Under the pieces are notes generated by a model. The model saw nothing but the letters and a program-made list of their open reading frames with translations. It made no database searches and was not told the origin of the DNA. A program made the translations under genes and the position numbers. A stretch of DNA of 64,000 bases from Arenibacter palladensis (GTDB lineage: Bacteria > Bacteroidota > Bacteroidia > Flavobacteriales > Flavobacteriaceae). Location of the stretch: positions 1-64,000 of the forward strand of contig NZ_FQUX01000001.1 in assembly GCF_900129275.1 (NCBI RefSeq). The letters run 5' to 3'. Position 1 is the first letter of the stretch. Each line of letters opens with the position of its first letter. Below are positions 18,494-27,619 of the stretch, piece after piece.

Positions 18494-19198
18494 TTACATA
18501 ATTCCAAACTTGTTAAACGCTTCAACCGTGCTCATTCCATTTTCCAAGGCCTTTTTAACCAATTGCTCACCTCTAGCCTTTTCAATAGCGCCCATGAATG
18601 CTTTGATTTCTACCTCCTTGGGAACAATCAACACCCCATCTCTATCACCATAAATAATATCGCCAGGATTAATTCTTGTTCCTTTAATTTCAATAGGCAC
18701 ACGGTAATCGATCACCTTACCTCGTGGTCCCTGATCTTGAGCATAACCACCAAATGAAAATGTTGGAAAATTTAAATTAAGTACCTCGTTGGTATCTCTG
18801 GAGTAGCCGTCCATTACCGCTCCGGCAGCCTGAAGCTTCATGGCCCTAGTACTCATTAAACCTCCCCAAAGGGCATACCTTGGTGAAGAGCCCGTACAGA
18901 TATACACCTCATTTTTTTTAAGGTCGTCCAAGGCTTCGAACATGATTCCGAAGGGCTTTTTCATCAAGGGATTATTAGTATTTTCTACTCTTTCCTCAAA
19001 TACATCAGCTTCTAAAACCGGCATTGCTCTCCCAATTAATACAAAACTGGGATTTAGAGGTTTAATATTAGGCGGTAAAAATTGATGCTGGTATCCTAAG
19101 GTATCCAAAATATCTCCTACCAGGGCAACAAATAGTTCTTCTTTGGCTATTTTAAATAGCTCTTCATCATTTTTCCACAAGGGTGCAATTGTTTCCAT
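18494..19198 (-). CDS. RraA-like protein, probable class II pyruvate aldolase type
   Basis: The 234-residue protein belongs to the RraA/HMG-aldolase family. The key region is WGGLMSTRAMKLQAAGAVMDGYSRD (about 111-135), where Arg134-Asp135 match the Arg-Asp pair used by 4-hydroxy-4-methyl-2-oxoglutarate aldolases for substrate and metal binding; DIIYGDRDGVLIVP (about 199-212) is the other family hallmark. True RraA (the RNase E inhibitor) is shorter and works in another setting; catabolic members cleave 2-keto-acids to pyruvate plus an aldehyde. Since mannonate dehydratase makes 2-keto-3-deoxygluconate, cleavage of that acid is a testable role here. No separate KDG kinase or KDPG aldolase gene is present. 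The gene is 22 bp behind the second cupin gene. Confidence 0.85.
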   Translation of the reverse strand: METIAPLWKNDEELFKIAKEELFVALVGDILDTLGYQHQFLPPNIKPLNPSFVLIGRAMPVLEADVFEERVENTNNPLMKKPFGIMFEALDDLKKNEVYICTGSSPRYALWGGLMSTRAMKLQAAGAVMDGYSRDTNEVLNLNFPTFSFGGYAQDQGPRGKVIDYRVPIEIKGTRINPGDIIYGDRDGVLIVPKEVEIKAFMGAIEKARGEQLVKKALENGMSTVEAFNKFGIM

Positions 19199-19220
19199 TC
19201 TTAATTTTTAAATTCTTTGA

Positions 19221-19616
19221 TTACATTTTTTTTAAAGTCTCAATTTCCCTATTGGTCAAAGGTTTTGTCCTACCTCCTTCAAAGTGGGTATTGGGCCTTT
19301 CAACACCAATAAGTTGGCACCCCTTTTCCATTATAAGATTATACCCTACATTTTCAGGGATGACATACGATGTTCCCCTGGCCATATTTATGGCTTCTAG
19401 GGACGACTCGTTTTCATCCAACTTCTGACTAATCAGCACTGCACGGCCTGACAATAAGGAGAGAACCAGACCATTGTTGTCATTGATGATTAGGGAATCT
19501 ATTTTATCCACCTCATTATATTGGGAATAATTCACCTTAAACACCTGCCAACTATCCTTTATTAAGACAGGATGGAATCCCGCTTTTATATTTGAAATTT
19601 TTTCAATAAGTCCCAT
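19221..19616 (-). CDS. Diverged small cupin paralogue, metal site apparently lost
   Basis: The 131-residue protein aligns by eye along its whole length with the cupin at 16515-16934: both open with a GFHP/GYHP segment followed by I..DSWQ/I.DGWQ, share a SGRAVLI/AGKAVLI strand, and end with a (R/S)NTH segment. Here the second cupin motif reads SYVIPENVGYNLIM, so the histidine of PxGxxH is replaced by Tyr, and the first motif has no histidines (DSLIINDNNGLVLSLLSG). It therefore probably does not bind the usual metal and may be a structural partner or regulator of the first cupin. It follows the GH38 gene by 8 bp. Confidence 0.75.
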   Translation of the reverse strand: MGLIEKISNIKAGFHPVLIKDSWQVFKVNYSQYNEVDKIDSLIINDNNGLVLSLLSGRAVLISQKLDENESSLEAINMARGTSYVIPENVGYNLIMEKGCQLIGVERPNTHFEGGRTKPLTNREIETLKKM

Positions 19617-19624
19617 AATGATAG

Positions 19625-22504
19625 TTATTCGGAGAAGATTAGTTTATATGTGTCAATGGCATTATGGCCTATATTCAACTTAAATTCTTTCCCCGATGAA
19701 GGCAATTTACTTTCTTCCTCCTCTATTAAATTCGTTTTGATCAACTGCTGAAAAGGCACTGCCAATTCTATAGTAGGCTCTTTATCTTTCCCTTCCATTT
19801 CTACCAGCCGTAAGATTACATCATTGTTTTTCTCACTCTTTTTAATAGTACTGATGCGTACCATTCGATCCGAAACATTGAAAAAACTCATTTCTTGAGC
19901 CAGGTCTCCGTTGGTGTTGGAATTAGGCTTCAATACCGTTCTTAAGGGATGGTTAGAAGCTGTTCCAAACTGGAAAGAGGTACTTTCATCTTTCTTGTGA
20001 GATGCTATAGAAAACTTAAAATGATGGTCACCAGTCTGATGATACCAGTTTCCTTCTCCGTGACAACTTTTATGTGAAGCCATCAAAATCCCTTGCAGAA
20101 CGGTATAATCCACTGCTTCTCTTGTAGGGTCTATCCAATCGGCCAAAGCTACATCGGTAGCCATGGTTACGGCAAAATCTTCATTCTCGGCCGCGATAAA
20201 GTTCATCACTTCACGTGGGTGTATTGTTACGGGCTTTTGATCGTAGGTTCCGCCCCATGCCCAACCCCCCGGGGCATTCTTCATTTCGGTTTTTCCTACT
20301 TCAGCTATTGCTAAAGGCACCTCATATTTAATCTTGGAATCCTCCATGTTCAGTGGCACTGCAAACCTAAACTCCCTATTGTGTGTACCATCCCAATTCA
20401 AGAAATCTATAAAGAAATCTATTTTTTTCTCCTGATGGAATACCCGAATTCTCTGGGCTACCGTAGATACGTGCTTAAACTTTGCCTTATTTTCGTATTC
20501 AGTATACACTGCGCCATCGGCCACTATTTCCCAATTACCATTATGGTTGCTCATCTTGTCATAATCCTCCATATTGGGTTCGGTCATTTGGGTAAATTCC
20601 CCGGCACCGTTGCCATTATACCCCATTGCTAAAATATCACCGCCCGAAAAACGCGTAGTATTCAGTATTTCCGATCCCAGTTTATGATCAAATAAATAAC
20701 TAATTCCTCCTTTTCCGAGGTGCATGGTATAATAGTCATTTGTCAAGGAATTTGGTGCTACCGACTTGTTGACCTTAGGATTCTTTTTTCCTTTCCTTAA
20801 ATAAAAGGTTTTATATCCCAAGGAAGGAATCTCAGCTGCATAGAATTGTATTTCGTCCTTATTCCCGGTACTTGTCTGGGAAGGAACCACATTCCCCTTA
20901 TCATCTACAACATAATATAAAGTTGCGTTGTTTATTTTAGCAGTAGCCAATCCACTTCGCTTCCAAGAAAGATCGTTATACACTACAATCCCATTAGATT
21001 TATTTGTTTTTATTTTTTCAGCAATGGAATTTAGCGATGCCTGTAATAGTTCATCGGCCTCATCGGCGGCAAACTCCAATTTAGCCTTAAAAATACTATC
21101 GGTAATGTGACCGTTTTTTCCTCCCCATCCGTGATCTGGATAAATAGATTCTTCAAACGCCTTTGATAATCGTTGTGTTGGATATTGATCAAAACTTTTG
21201 TTTAGCAATGCATCCACAGTGCCAAAAATTTCCGCTGAAGGTAGAATCCTACCCGCCTTTCTCGAAGCTGTTATAGCCTTGTGATGCCCTGGGCCGTGTA
21301 TATAGGCCCAAATATTGGGGCGATCTCCCTCCAGGTTCTCAAACTTGGCTCCCGGTTGTTTAATTTCTGAAAGGAAGCTGGTTACCGTAGAATGTCTTAA
21401 AGTAGGTATATTGGCCCCTGTCTTGGCTACAATTTCATTCCATTCCTTCACTACATGGCCATAATCTACAGGACCCGAAGCGTCGTTGCTCAGTACTATT
21501 GCAAAATGCGGGGGCAAATTGTGTTTTTTATAATAATTGCTCCACATTTTAACCCTATTTTGGATTTTGTGCAGGGCCTCGATAGCATCTTCCTCAAATA
21601 GCTTATAAAACATGGCGGCCCAACCATAATTTCCTGGAGTATATGTAAGTACTGAAGAACCGTCCGGTGAATACCAATCATAAAAACCTTCCCTCATTCT
21701 GGACACGAAAAGGTTATCTACACCAGATTTCGCCAAAATTTGGGGAAACTGAAGGGTCCTTCCTGGTACGTCTGTATTAAAGGCGGTTTCTTCCTCGACC
21801 CCATCAAAATTTTCTTTGATCCAGAGCTTACCGAAATACATTTCCCTAATGAGCTGTTCGCCCATCTGCATACCTTCATAAGGCTGGTTGTATGTTGCTC
21901 CCCAGGTAAACCTGCCTTCCTTGTAACGTTCTATTACCTCATTTTTTCTTTCTGGATGTGCTTCAACGAACTCCTTTAAATTCAAGGCTTGTTCCATTCC
22001 AAAATAGTAATCCTTGTCAGATTTCATTATGTCCAACGCAGGGGCAATTATCTCGTTAACCCTTTCATGCATACAATATTCCGGGGTATCCATCCAGGCT
22101 ATATCCTGATGGGAGGAAGAAATTATATGGAAAGTACCTTCCTTGAAATAACCCCAGTCCGAGGTAACTAAAGGGGTAAAGAGTTGTTCCTGGTTTAATT
22201 TCCTATTTCTGGCCGTGATTTCTATCATTTCCGGCTCTCCAATTACAGGTAGCCAAACCCATGCCTTTCCATCTTTCTGTTCAACTTTCAGAGTCCTTCC
22301 GCTTTCAAAAACTATAGTCTTATAGGAATTGGAGTTCTCACCGGTAAGATATGCTTTGGCCATCAGATTATTATCCGAGTCCACATACTCATATGGCTTT
22401 ACATATTGGATTGCCAAGGTTCGCTGTCCTTGGGCCGTAAGTACAAAGGAAGATCCTGTGAACAAACAAAAAACAAATAATTGCAAATACTTCTTCATTC
22501 TCAA
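19625..22504 (-). CDS. GH38-type alpha-mannosidase, secreted
   Basis: The 959-residue protein has a signal peptide (about 1-25, ending LTAQGQ) and a family 38 catalytic domain. The zinc site is seen in ISSSHQDIAWMD (His132, Asp134), the usual nucleophile region is AFNTDVPG (Asp245), and later TYTPGNYGWA and IHGPGHHKA blocks line the active site. The C-terminal half is the beta-sandwich part of GH38 enzymes. GH38 enzymes remove alpha-linked mannose with retention. The bacterial branch seen here (HQDIAW instead of the eukaryotic HNDPGW) is less studied, so the linkage preference is open. It begins a run of eight closely packed genes through the hydratase-lactonase fusion, 255 bp after susD, without a recognisable operator of its own. 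Confidence 0.9.
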   Translation of the reverse strand: MRMKKYLQLFVFCLFTGSSFVLTAQGQRTLAIQYVKPYEYVDSDNNLMAKAYLTGENSNSYKTIVFESGRTLKVEQKDGKAWVWLPVIGEPEMIEITARNRKLNQEQLFTPLVTSDWGYFKEGTFHIISSSHQDIAWMDTPEYCMHERVNEIIAPALDIMKSDKDYYFGMEQALNLKEFVEAHPERKNEVIERYKEGRFTWGATYNQPYEGMQMGEQLIREMYFGKLWIKENFDGVEEETAFNTDVPGRTLQFPQILAKSGVDNLFVSRMREGFYDWYSPDGSSVLTYTPGNYGWAAMFYKLFEEDAIEALHKIQNRVKMWSNYYKKHNLPPHFAIVLSNDASGPVDYGHVVKEWNEIVAKTGANIPTLRHSTVTSFLSEIKQPGAKFENLEGDRPNIWAYIHGPGHHKAITASRKAGRILPSAEIFGTVDALLNKSFDQYPTQRLSKAFEESIYPDHGWGGKNGHITDSIFKAKLEFAADEADELLQASLNSIAEKIKTNKSNGIVVYNDLSWKRSGLATAKINNATLYYVVDDKGNVVPSQTSTGNKDEIQFYAAEIPSLGYKTFYLRKGKKNPKVNKSVAPNSLTNDYYTMHLGKGGISYLFDHKLGSEILNTTRFSGGDILAMGYNGNGAGEFTQMTEPNMEDYDKMSNHNGNWEIVADGAVYTEYENKAKFKHVSTVAQRIRVFHQEKKIDFFIDFLNWDGTHNREFRFAVPLNMEDSKIKYEVPLAIAEVGKTEMKNAPGGWAWGGTYDQKPVTIHPREVMNFIAAENEDFAVTMATDVALADWIDPTREAVDYTVLQGILMASHKSCHGEGNWYHQTGDHHFKFSIASHKKDESTSFQFGTASNHPLRTVLKPNSNTNGDLAQEMSFFNVSDRMVRISTIKKSEKNNDVILRLVEMEGKDKEPTIELAVPFQQLIKTNLIEEEESKLPSSGKEFKLNIGHNAIDTYKLIFSE

Positions 22505-22673
22505 TAATTGATTAAATTAAATAAACTAGCAGCGTACCAATATCATTCGTTCACCACCTATATAATTTTCGACTTTCTTCTTAATATATTAAACTTTAAT
22601 TTCTATTTATTTGTTTTTAATACATCTTTAATAACAAGGCAATTACTTCGATCCCATCATGTATTATGAGTAA

Positions 22674-22706
22674 ACAAGGATGGCCGTTGTAATAACCACC
22701 CTTGTT
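22674..22706 (-). terminator. Hairpin between susD and GH38, possible attenuator
   Basis: On the minus strand, 54 bp after the susD stop, ACAAGGGTGG can pair with CCATCCTTGT (ten pairs including one G-U) around a 13-nt loop. Only a short T-poor stretch follows, so it is not a textbook terminator. Such stems downstream of susCD may stabilise the abundant susCD message or reduce readthrough into the enzyme genes. Confidence 0.35.
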
Positions 22707-22759
22707 CTATAAAACTAACTCAACTAACTCACAATAAAACCATTAACCCTTACTCCTAT

Positions 22760-24232
22760 CTAATCGCCCAAATTTGGGTTAAGCACTACTTCGTTCTGAG
22801 GTATGGGGAAATACAGGTTGTCAACAGTGAATGTACTTCCATTAGGCAGGGTACTACCAACTAAGTCCGTAAAACCGCCTCCATTAAAAACCTTTCCTGT
22901 TCTTCTTTGATCAAACCATATTAACCCAGCTTCTGCAGGGAATTCCCAAAAACGTTGTTTCCATACTTCTTCCCTAAACTCTTCTTTGCTTAGACCAGAA
23001 ACTTCTGCCAATCCTGCTCTGCGACGGATTGAATTTACTGCATCATAAGCCAATACATCAGCCGAAGATGCCTCATTTTGGGCCTCGGCATAAATCAGCA
23101 ATATGTCTGCATATCTTATCAATGGAACATTTTTACTGGACAATCCGTTTGAATTTCTAAATTCTTGATAAAAATATTTGTATACCGAATTATTAAAAGT
23201 AACACCATCAAACTCATTGAAAAAGAATCCTTGGTTTTGTCCTCTTAAATCCGCTGCGTCATAAGTATCGATAAAATCAACCTCTGGCTCCATACCTCCA
23301 AAATGTAAGCTTTGATTGGTAATCTCTTCTCCTCCTAAGGGTGTGAAATAGGTGGAAATGGAAGATGCAATAGATCCTCCTTCATATTGCACCATGAATA
23401 TATTTTCACCGGTATTATCAAAAGCCGGATTGTTTAATTTATCAAACCAGGTCAATGAACCATCGGATTCGAACAAATTATACCAATCCGCGGTAATTAC
23501 TTCAGAGGCCTTGTCCCGTGCAAGTGCATATTTGTCTGTTTGATTTAGAGGGTTTCCGGCCATGGTTAAATATACCTTTGCTAGCAAGGATTTCACTGCA
23601 CCATTGGTAACTCTCCCACTAGTAGACGTGTTGGGCAAACCAGCGCTTTCAGCAAATAGTAAGTCCGGAAGAATTACGGTTTCGTAAACTTCCTGTACGC
23701 TAGATTTTGGCAAGGTTCCATCTTCCAATGAGGTTGAAGGGACAATATTTAACGGGATATCTCCGAATAATTGAACCAGTTCAAAATAGTAATACGCTCT
23801 CAAAAAATGGGCTTCTCCCAATAAAGCCTTGGAAATTGTTGGCGTCAATTCAGTATCTGTGATTGCCGGAATGGAAGCAATAGCAATATTTGCAGCCTCT
23901 ATTCCAGAATAGTATGTACTCCAGAATGATGATGCGCTGGAGTTGCTTGAACTATATATTAATTTATAAGCATCCTCCATATCTGTATCTTGAGTCCCAA
24001 TGGCAGGCTTCATTGCCCCCGTACTAACTTCTAAAATGGAGAAAACCATCTTTGCATAACCCGATTTATTATAGGGTGCCCTCAAAAAGGCATATATTCC
24101 ATTTACGGACTGTTCAGCGTCCACTAGTGATGTTCCTACAGTTGTTTTTTGAGATCTTGGAACCTCGTCCAAGAAATCTTCGCAAGAGAAAAATATGCAA
24201 CAAACAATTATTAATATCTTATATTTTATCAT
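22760..24232 (-). CDS. SusD/RagB-family nutrient-binding outer-membrane lipoprotein
   Basis: The 490-residue lipoprotein has a short leader with lipobox FFSC (Cys17) and the EDFLDEVP start of SusD proteins. It carries the N-terminal AEQSVNGIYAFLR segment, ALLGEAHFLRAYYYFELVQLFGDIP, and the C-terminal RYADILLIYAEAQNEA and EEVWKQRFWEFPAEAGLIWFDQRRTG motifs. It captures oligosaccharide for the SusC transporter encoded 14 bp upstream. The pair lies behind a LacI-type operator, so uptake is controlled together with the GH38 enzymes. Confidence 0.95.
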   Translation of the reverse strand: MIKYKILIIVCCIFFSCEDFLDEVPRSQKTTVGTSLVDAEQSVNGIYAFLRAPYNKSGYAKMVFSILEVSTGAMKPAIGTQDTDMEDAYKLIYSSSNSSASSFWSTYYSGIEAANIAIASIPAITDTELTPTISKALLGEAHFLRAYYYFELVQLFGDIPLNIVPSTSLEDGTLPKSSVQEVYETVILPDLLFAESAGLPNTSTSGRVTNGAVKSLLAKVYLTMAGNPLNQTDKYALARDKASEVITADWYNLFESDGSLTWFDKLNNPAFDNTGENIFMVQYEGGSIASSISTYFTPLGGEEITNQSLHFGGMEPEVDFIDTYDAADLRGQNQGFFFNEFDGVTFNNSVYKYFYQEFRNSNGLSSKNVPLIRYADILLIYAEAQNEASSADVLAYDAVNSIRRRAGLAEVSGLSKEEFREEVWKQRFWEFPAEAGLIWFDQRRTGKVFNGGGFTDLVGSTLPNGSTFTVDNLYFPIPQNEVVLNPNLGD

Positions 24233-24246
24233 GACTTTTAAATTAT

Positions 24247-27200
24247 TTATAAGGTTATGTTAATTCCCATATTCATGGTTAAGGCTTTCGGGTAACCATT
24301 TAACTCAATACCCTCGGTAAACTGACCTCCAAAGGAACTTACTTCGGGATCATAACCATGATAATCCGTGATTATGAAAAAGTTTTGCAGGTTAAAATAG
24401 ATTCTAGCGCCCTTTAAATTGAGGACATCCAGTACAGAAGAATCAAAATTATAGGAAAGACTTAAATTTTGTCCTCTAATAAAACTACCATCAAAAACTT
24501 GGCCTGAGTCCGCTCCATCAAATTTGGTAATGTTTTTCCTGACCCTTGGATACATGGTGTTTTGATTATCTGGAGTCCAGGCTTGATCAAAAAACTTTTT
24601 ATAGGTGTTACCATAGCCCATGCGGTCTACAAAAAGAATTATAGAGTGATCCAATATATCATTGCCCTGACTAATACGAATATCCACACTCAAATCCCAA
24701 TTCTTATAAGAAAAGGTATTTCCAATGTTCATTGTGTAATCCGGAAGGCCACTGCCAATAATCTGTTGATCTTCAAAATTTAATAAACCATCATTATTCT
24801 TGTCCTCTAACTTTATATCGCCCGGTATTCTACCGTATTCTGCCGCTTCTGCAGCTTCATTGGTACCCCAAGTACCTAGACGATTATATCCCCAGAATGA
24901 CCCTGCAGCTTCTCCTACACGAAAAACTTGCTGATTCCACCAGATAGGCGCAGTAAAAATATCATTATCCTCTGTTCCAAGAGAAAGTATTTCATTTACG
25001 TTTTTGGTAAAATTGATGGAACTGCTCCATGAAAAATTATCAGTTCTAATGTTGGTGCTGCTTAAAAGCAATTCGATACCGCTATTCTTTATAGATCCCG
25101 CGTTTGAAAGTATTGAGGAGTACCCCGTAAACCGCGCAATAGGAACGTTGAACAGCAGGTCCTTGGTTGTTCTAGAATAATAATCGGCAGTAAGATTGAT
25201 TCTATTGAAAAGTCCAAAATCCAATCCAACGTTTACTTCTTCCGTTTTTTCCCATTTAAGATTTTCATTTCCAATAGACCCTTGAGAAGTTCCAATTACC
25301 CTTTCATTGTTAAACACAACGTTCTGAACTCCAGGGCTGGCAATCCGTGCATAATTACCTATACCATCATTACCCGTAAACCCATAGGTTGTTCTAAGCT
25401 TAAGGTCACTAATCGCTTCTGAATCCTCGAGAAAAGCTTCATTGGAAATTTTCCAAGCTAAAGCGGCTGAAGGAAAAAAGGAATACTTATTATTTTCCCC
25501 AAATCGGGAAGAACCATCATAGCGCCCGGTAGCCGTAAGAAGATATCTATCTTTAAAACTGTAGTTTAATCTTCCAAAATAGGAATCTGTAGTATACCTA
25601 TTGAAAAAACTGTTTACAACAGGTTCGGCAGTTCCTTGGGCTACATTATAAAAACCAAAAAATTCATCAAAATCCTGAGCAAGTAAACTTGATCCAAATT
25701 GCTCATTTTCCTGTCTAGCTGTACCCAAAACTACACCTAAAACATTGTTGCCATCTAATTCGGGGTTAAATGTCAAGGTGTTTTCCAAAAGTGATTGACT
25801 GGAATTTTCATTGGACAAGGCAGCCGAAGTTCTATTTACAAAGGTATCCAAGCGACTGGCTACAGACCTTCTACCTTCCAAATTATAATCTTGTAAAGAA
25901 TAGGAAGTTCTTAATTTAAGATTATCCGTGAAATCGATTTCGGTAAAAATATTGCGTGTAACTTGCCTTCTAAAAGATATCTGGTCCAAGGAACTCAATC
26001 TATCTTTTGGGGTGGCCCCATACCATATATCCCAACCGCCAGAATCATTTTTTAAATCATCGGCATTTACCAAGGTTCCATCTTCATATCTTGTTGGGTA
26101 GATAGGTAAGTAAAATAAGGTAGCCATAGTAATATTATCGGCACCGATTCTCCAGTTGTCAACAATATTGGTTTTCGTATCGCTGTATGCCAATGCTCCT
26201 CCAATTTTCAACCAGTCATTAATTTGAAAGTCGCCGTTAAACCGCATGGTGTTTTTCTTGAAATAAGTGTTTAACAAGACACCTTCATCATCCTGAGTAC
26301 CTGCCGAAAGGGAAACGTTATAATTTTCTCCCCCTCCCCTAACGTTCGCAAAATACTGCTTGGAAAAACCGGTTCTGGTTGATTCATCCAGCCAATTGGT
26401 GTCATATCTAGGCGCTCCTAAACGAGTTCCATCATCAGTAAACAATCTCGGGTATGTACCAGGGTAATCAGCTACAAATGACCCATCACCGGCACCCAAT
26501 GCTCGCTGATCTTCATCAAGTCTTACTTTTAAGTCTTTCCAATAATCGGTACTGTTAAGTACTTCGGGCTTATTGGTAATTCTTGATACTTGAAGGTTGG
26601 AGGTGATATCTACTGTCATCCTGCCCGATTTACCTTTCTTTGTAGTAACGATAATAACACCATTTGCTCCTCGGGATCCGTAAATAGCTGTGGCCGAGGC
26701 ATCTTTGAGTACAGTTATATTTTCAATATCATTAGTGTTGACCAATGCTATGTCCACACCTATTATACCATCAATAACATACAATGGTTCATTGGTAGCG
26801 TTTAATGATCCTTTACCACGGATGGTAACTCTCATCTCTCCGCCTGGTCTACCTGAACTATTATAGATATCCAACCCTGCCACTTGACCTTGTAGGTTAT
26901 CCAAGGGATTAATAGAAATCCTTTCTTGGATCTTTTCAGCGCCTATGGTGGCAACCGCCCCAGTAAGGTCAGACTTTTTAGATGAACCATAACCAATTAC
27001 AACAACCTCATCCAAGTTTGAAGAGCTTTCCTCCAATACTACGGCAATACTTGTTTTTCCACTTACATTAATCTCCTGCCCGGCATACCCAAGATAGGAG
27101 ACAACCAATATGGCGCTTTCTGAGGATAACGTTATAGCAAAATTACCATCAAAATCGGCCTGGGTTCCGTTAACCGTACCTTTTTCAATAATACTGGCAC

Positions 27201-27426
27201 CAGCCAATGGAGTGCCATTTGTATCCTTTATTGTTCCGGTAACACTAAATCCCTGAACAATCTCCTTTTCATTAAATAATGCGTCATTCTTTAATTCTAA
27301 ATCTGCATGTCCATAATTCAACAACATAGTAGATTCTTCAGCTTTTACCTTAGGGGCGACACATACAAATGCCAAGGCAAAGAGCGGACAAATTCCCTTT
27401 TTTAGGGCTTTAAACATTTTTTTCAT
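24247..27426 (-). CDS. SusC/RagA-family TonB-dependent outer-membrane transporter
   Basis: The 1059-residue protein has a signal peptide (about 1-29, VKAEE), an unusually long stretch before the regulatory-like domain (VTGTIKDTNGTPLAGASII near 63; QADFDGNFAITLS), the DEVVVIGYG TonB-box region (near 139), the plug with TVLKDASATAIYGSRGANGVIIVTTKKG, and a full barrel ending NMGINITL. Together with the SusD partner it imports glycan across the outer membrane. The LacI-type palindrome at 27571-27584 is 145 bp upstream of its start, marking a separate promoter inside the mannosidase arm. Confidence 0.95.
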   Translation of the reverse strand: MKKMFKALKKGICPLFALAFVCVAPKVKAEESTMLLNYGHADLELKNDALFNEKEIVQGFSVTGTIKDTNGTPLAGASIIEKGTVNGTQADFDGNFAITLSSESAILVVSYLGYAGQEINVSGKTSIAVVLEESSSNLDEVVVIGYGSSKKSDLTGAVATIGAEKIQERISINPLDNLQGQVAGLDIYNSSGRPGGEMRVTIRGKGSLNATNEPLYVIDGIIGVDIALVNTNDIENITVLKDASATAIYGSRGANGVIIVTTKKGKSGRMTVDITSNLQVSRITNKPEVLNSTDYWKDLKVRLDEDQRALGAGDGSFVADYPGTYPRLFTDDGTRLGAPRYDTNWLDESTRTGFSKQYFANVRGGGENYNVSLSAGTQDDEGVLLNTYFKKNTMRFNGDFQINDWLKIGGALAYSDTKTNIVDNWRIGADNITMATLFYLPIYPTRYEDGTLVNADDLKNDSGGWDIWYGATPKDRLSSLDQISFRRQVTRNIFTEIDFTDNLKLRTSYSLQDYNLEGRRSVASRLDTFVNRTSAALSNENSSQSLLENTLTFNPELDGNNVLGVVLGTARQENEQFGSSLLAQDFDEFFGFYNVAQGTAEPVVNSFFNRYTTDSYFGRLNYSFKDRYLLTATGRYDGSSRFGENNKYSFFPSAALAWKISNEAFLEDSEAISDLKLRTTYGFTGNDGIGNYARIASPGVQNVVFNNERVIGTSQGSIGNENLKWEKTEEVNVGLDFGLFNRINLTADYYSRTTKDLLFNVPIARFTGYSSILSNAGSIKNSGIELLLSSTNIRTDNFSWSSSINFTKNVNEILSLGTEDNDIFTAPIWWNQQVFRVGEAAGSFWGYNRLGTWGTNEAAEAAEYGRIPGDIKLEDKNNDGLLNFEDQQIIGSGLPDYTMNIGNTFSYKNWDLSVDIRISQGNDILDHSIILFVDRMGYGNTYKKFFDQAWTPDNQNTMYPRVRKNITKFDGADSGQVFDGSFIRGQNLSLSYNFDSSVLDVLNLKGARIYFNLQNFFIITDYHGYDPEVSSFGGQFTEGIELNGYPKALTMNMGINITL

Positions 27427-27570
27427 AATTCACATTTTGGTTTTAGTTACTGTTTTTCAATTCTTTAATAACTGTTGCGTCTCAGATATTAATATGGTGA
27501 TTCACTTTTGTCAGGGTGGTGCACCTTTCTTTGCTATTTCAGCTTTCATATTAATCACATTTTAGTTAAA

Positions 27571-27584
27571 CTAAATCGGTTTAG
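27571..27584. promoter_or_regulatory. LacI-type operator upstream of susC
   Basis: An exact copy of CTAAATCGGTTTAG, extended to AACTAAATCGGTTTAGTT (27569-27586). It lies in the 193 bp gap between the GH38 gene at 27620 and the susC start at 27426, so it should control the susC-susD transcript and perhaps the genes behind it. Confidence 0.8.
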
Positions 27585-27619
27585 TTATTTAATTATATAT
27601 TAAAAATTGATCACTCACT

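Noticed and set aside
18494-19198. Calling the RraA-like protein the RNase E inhibitor RraA or a menaquinone methyltransferase
   Set aside because: Those names are common database labels; the Arg-Asp motif and catabolic setting fit the aldolase branch better.
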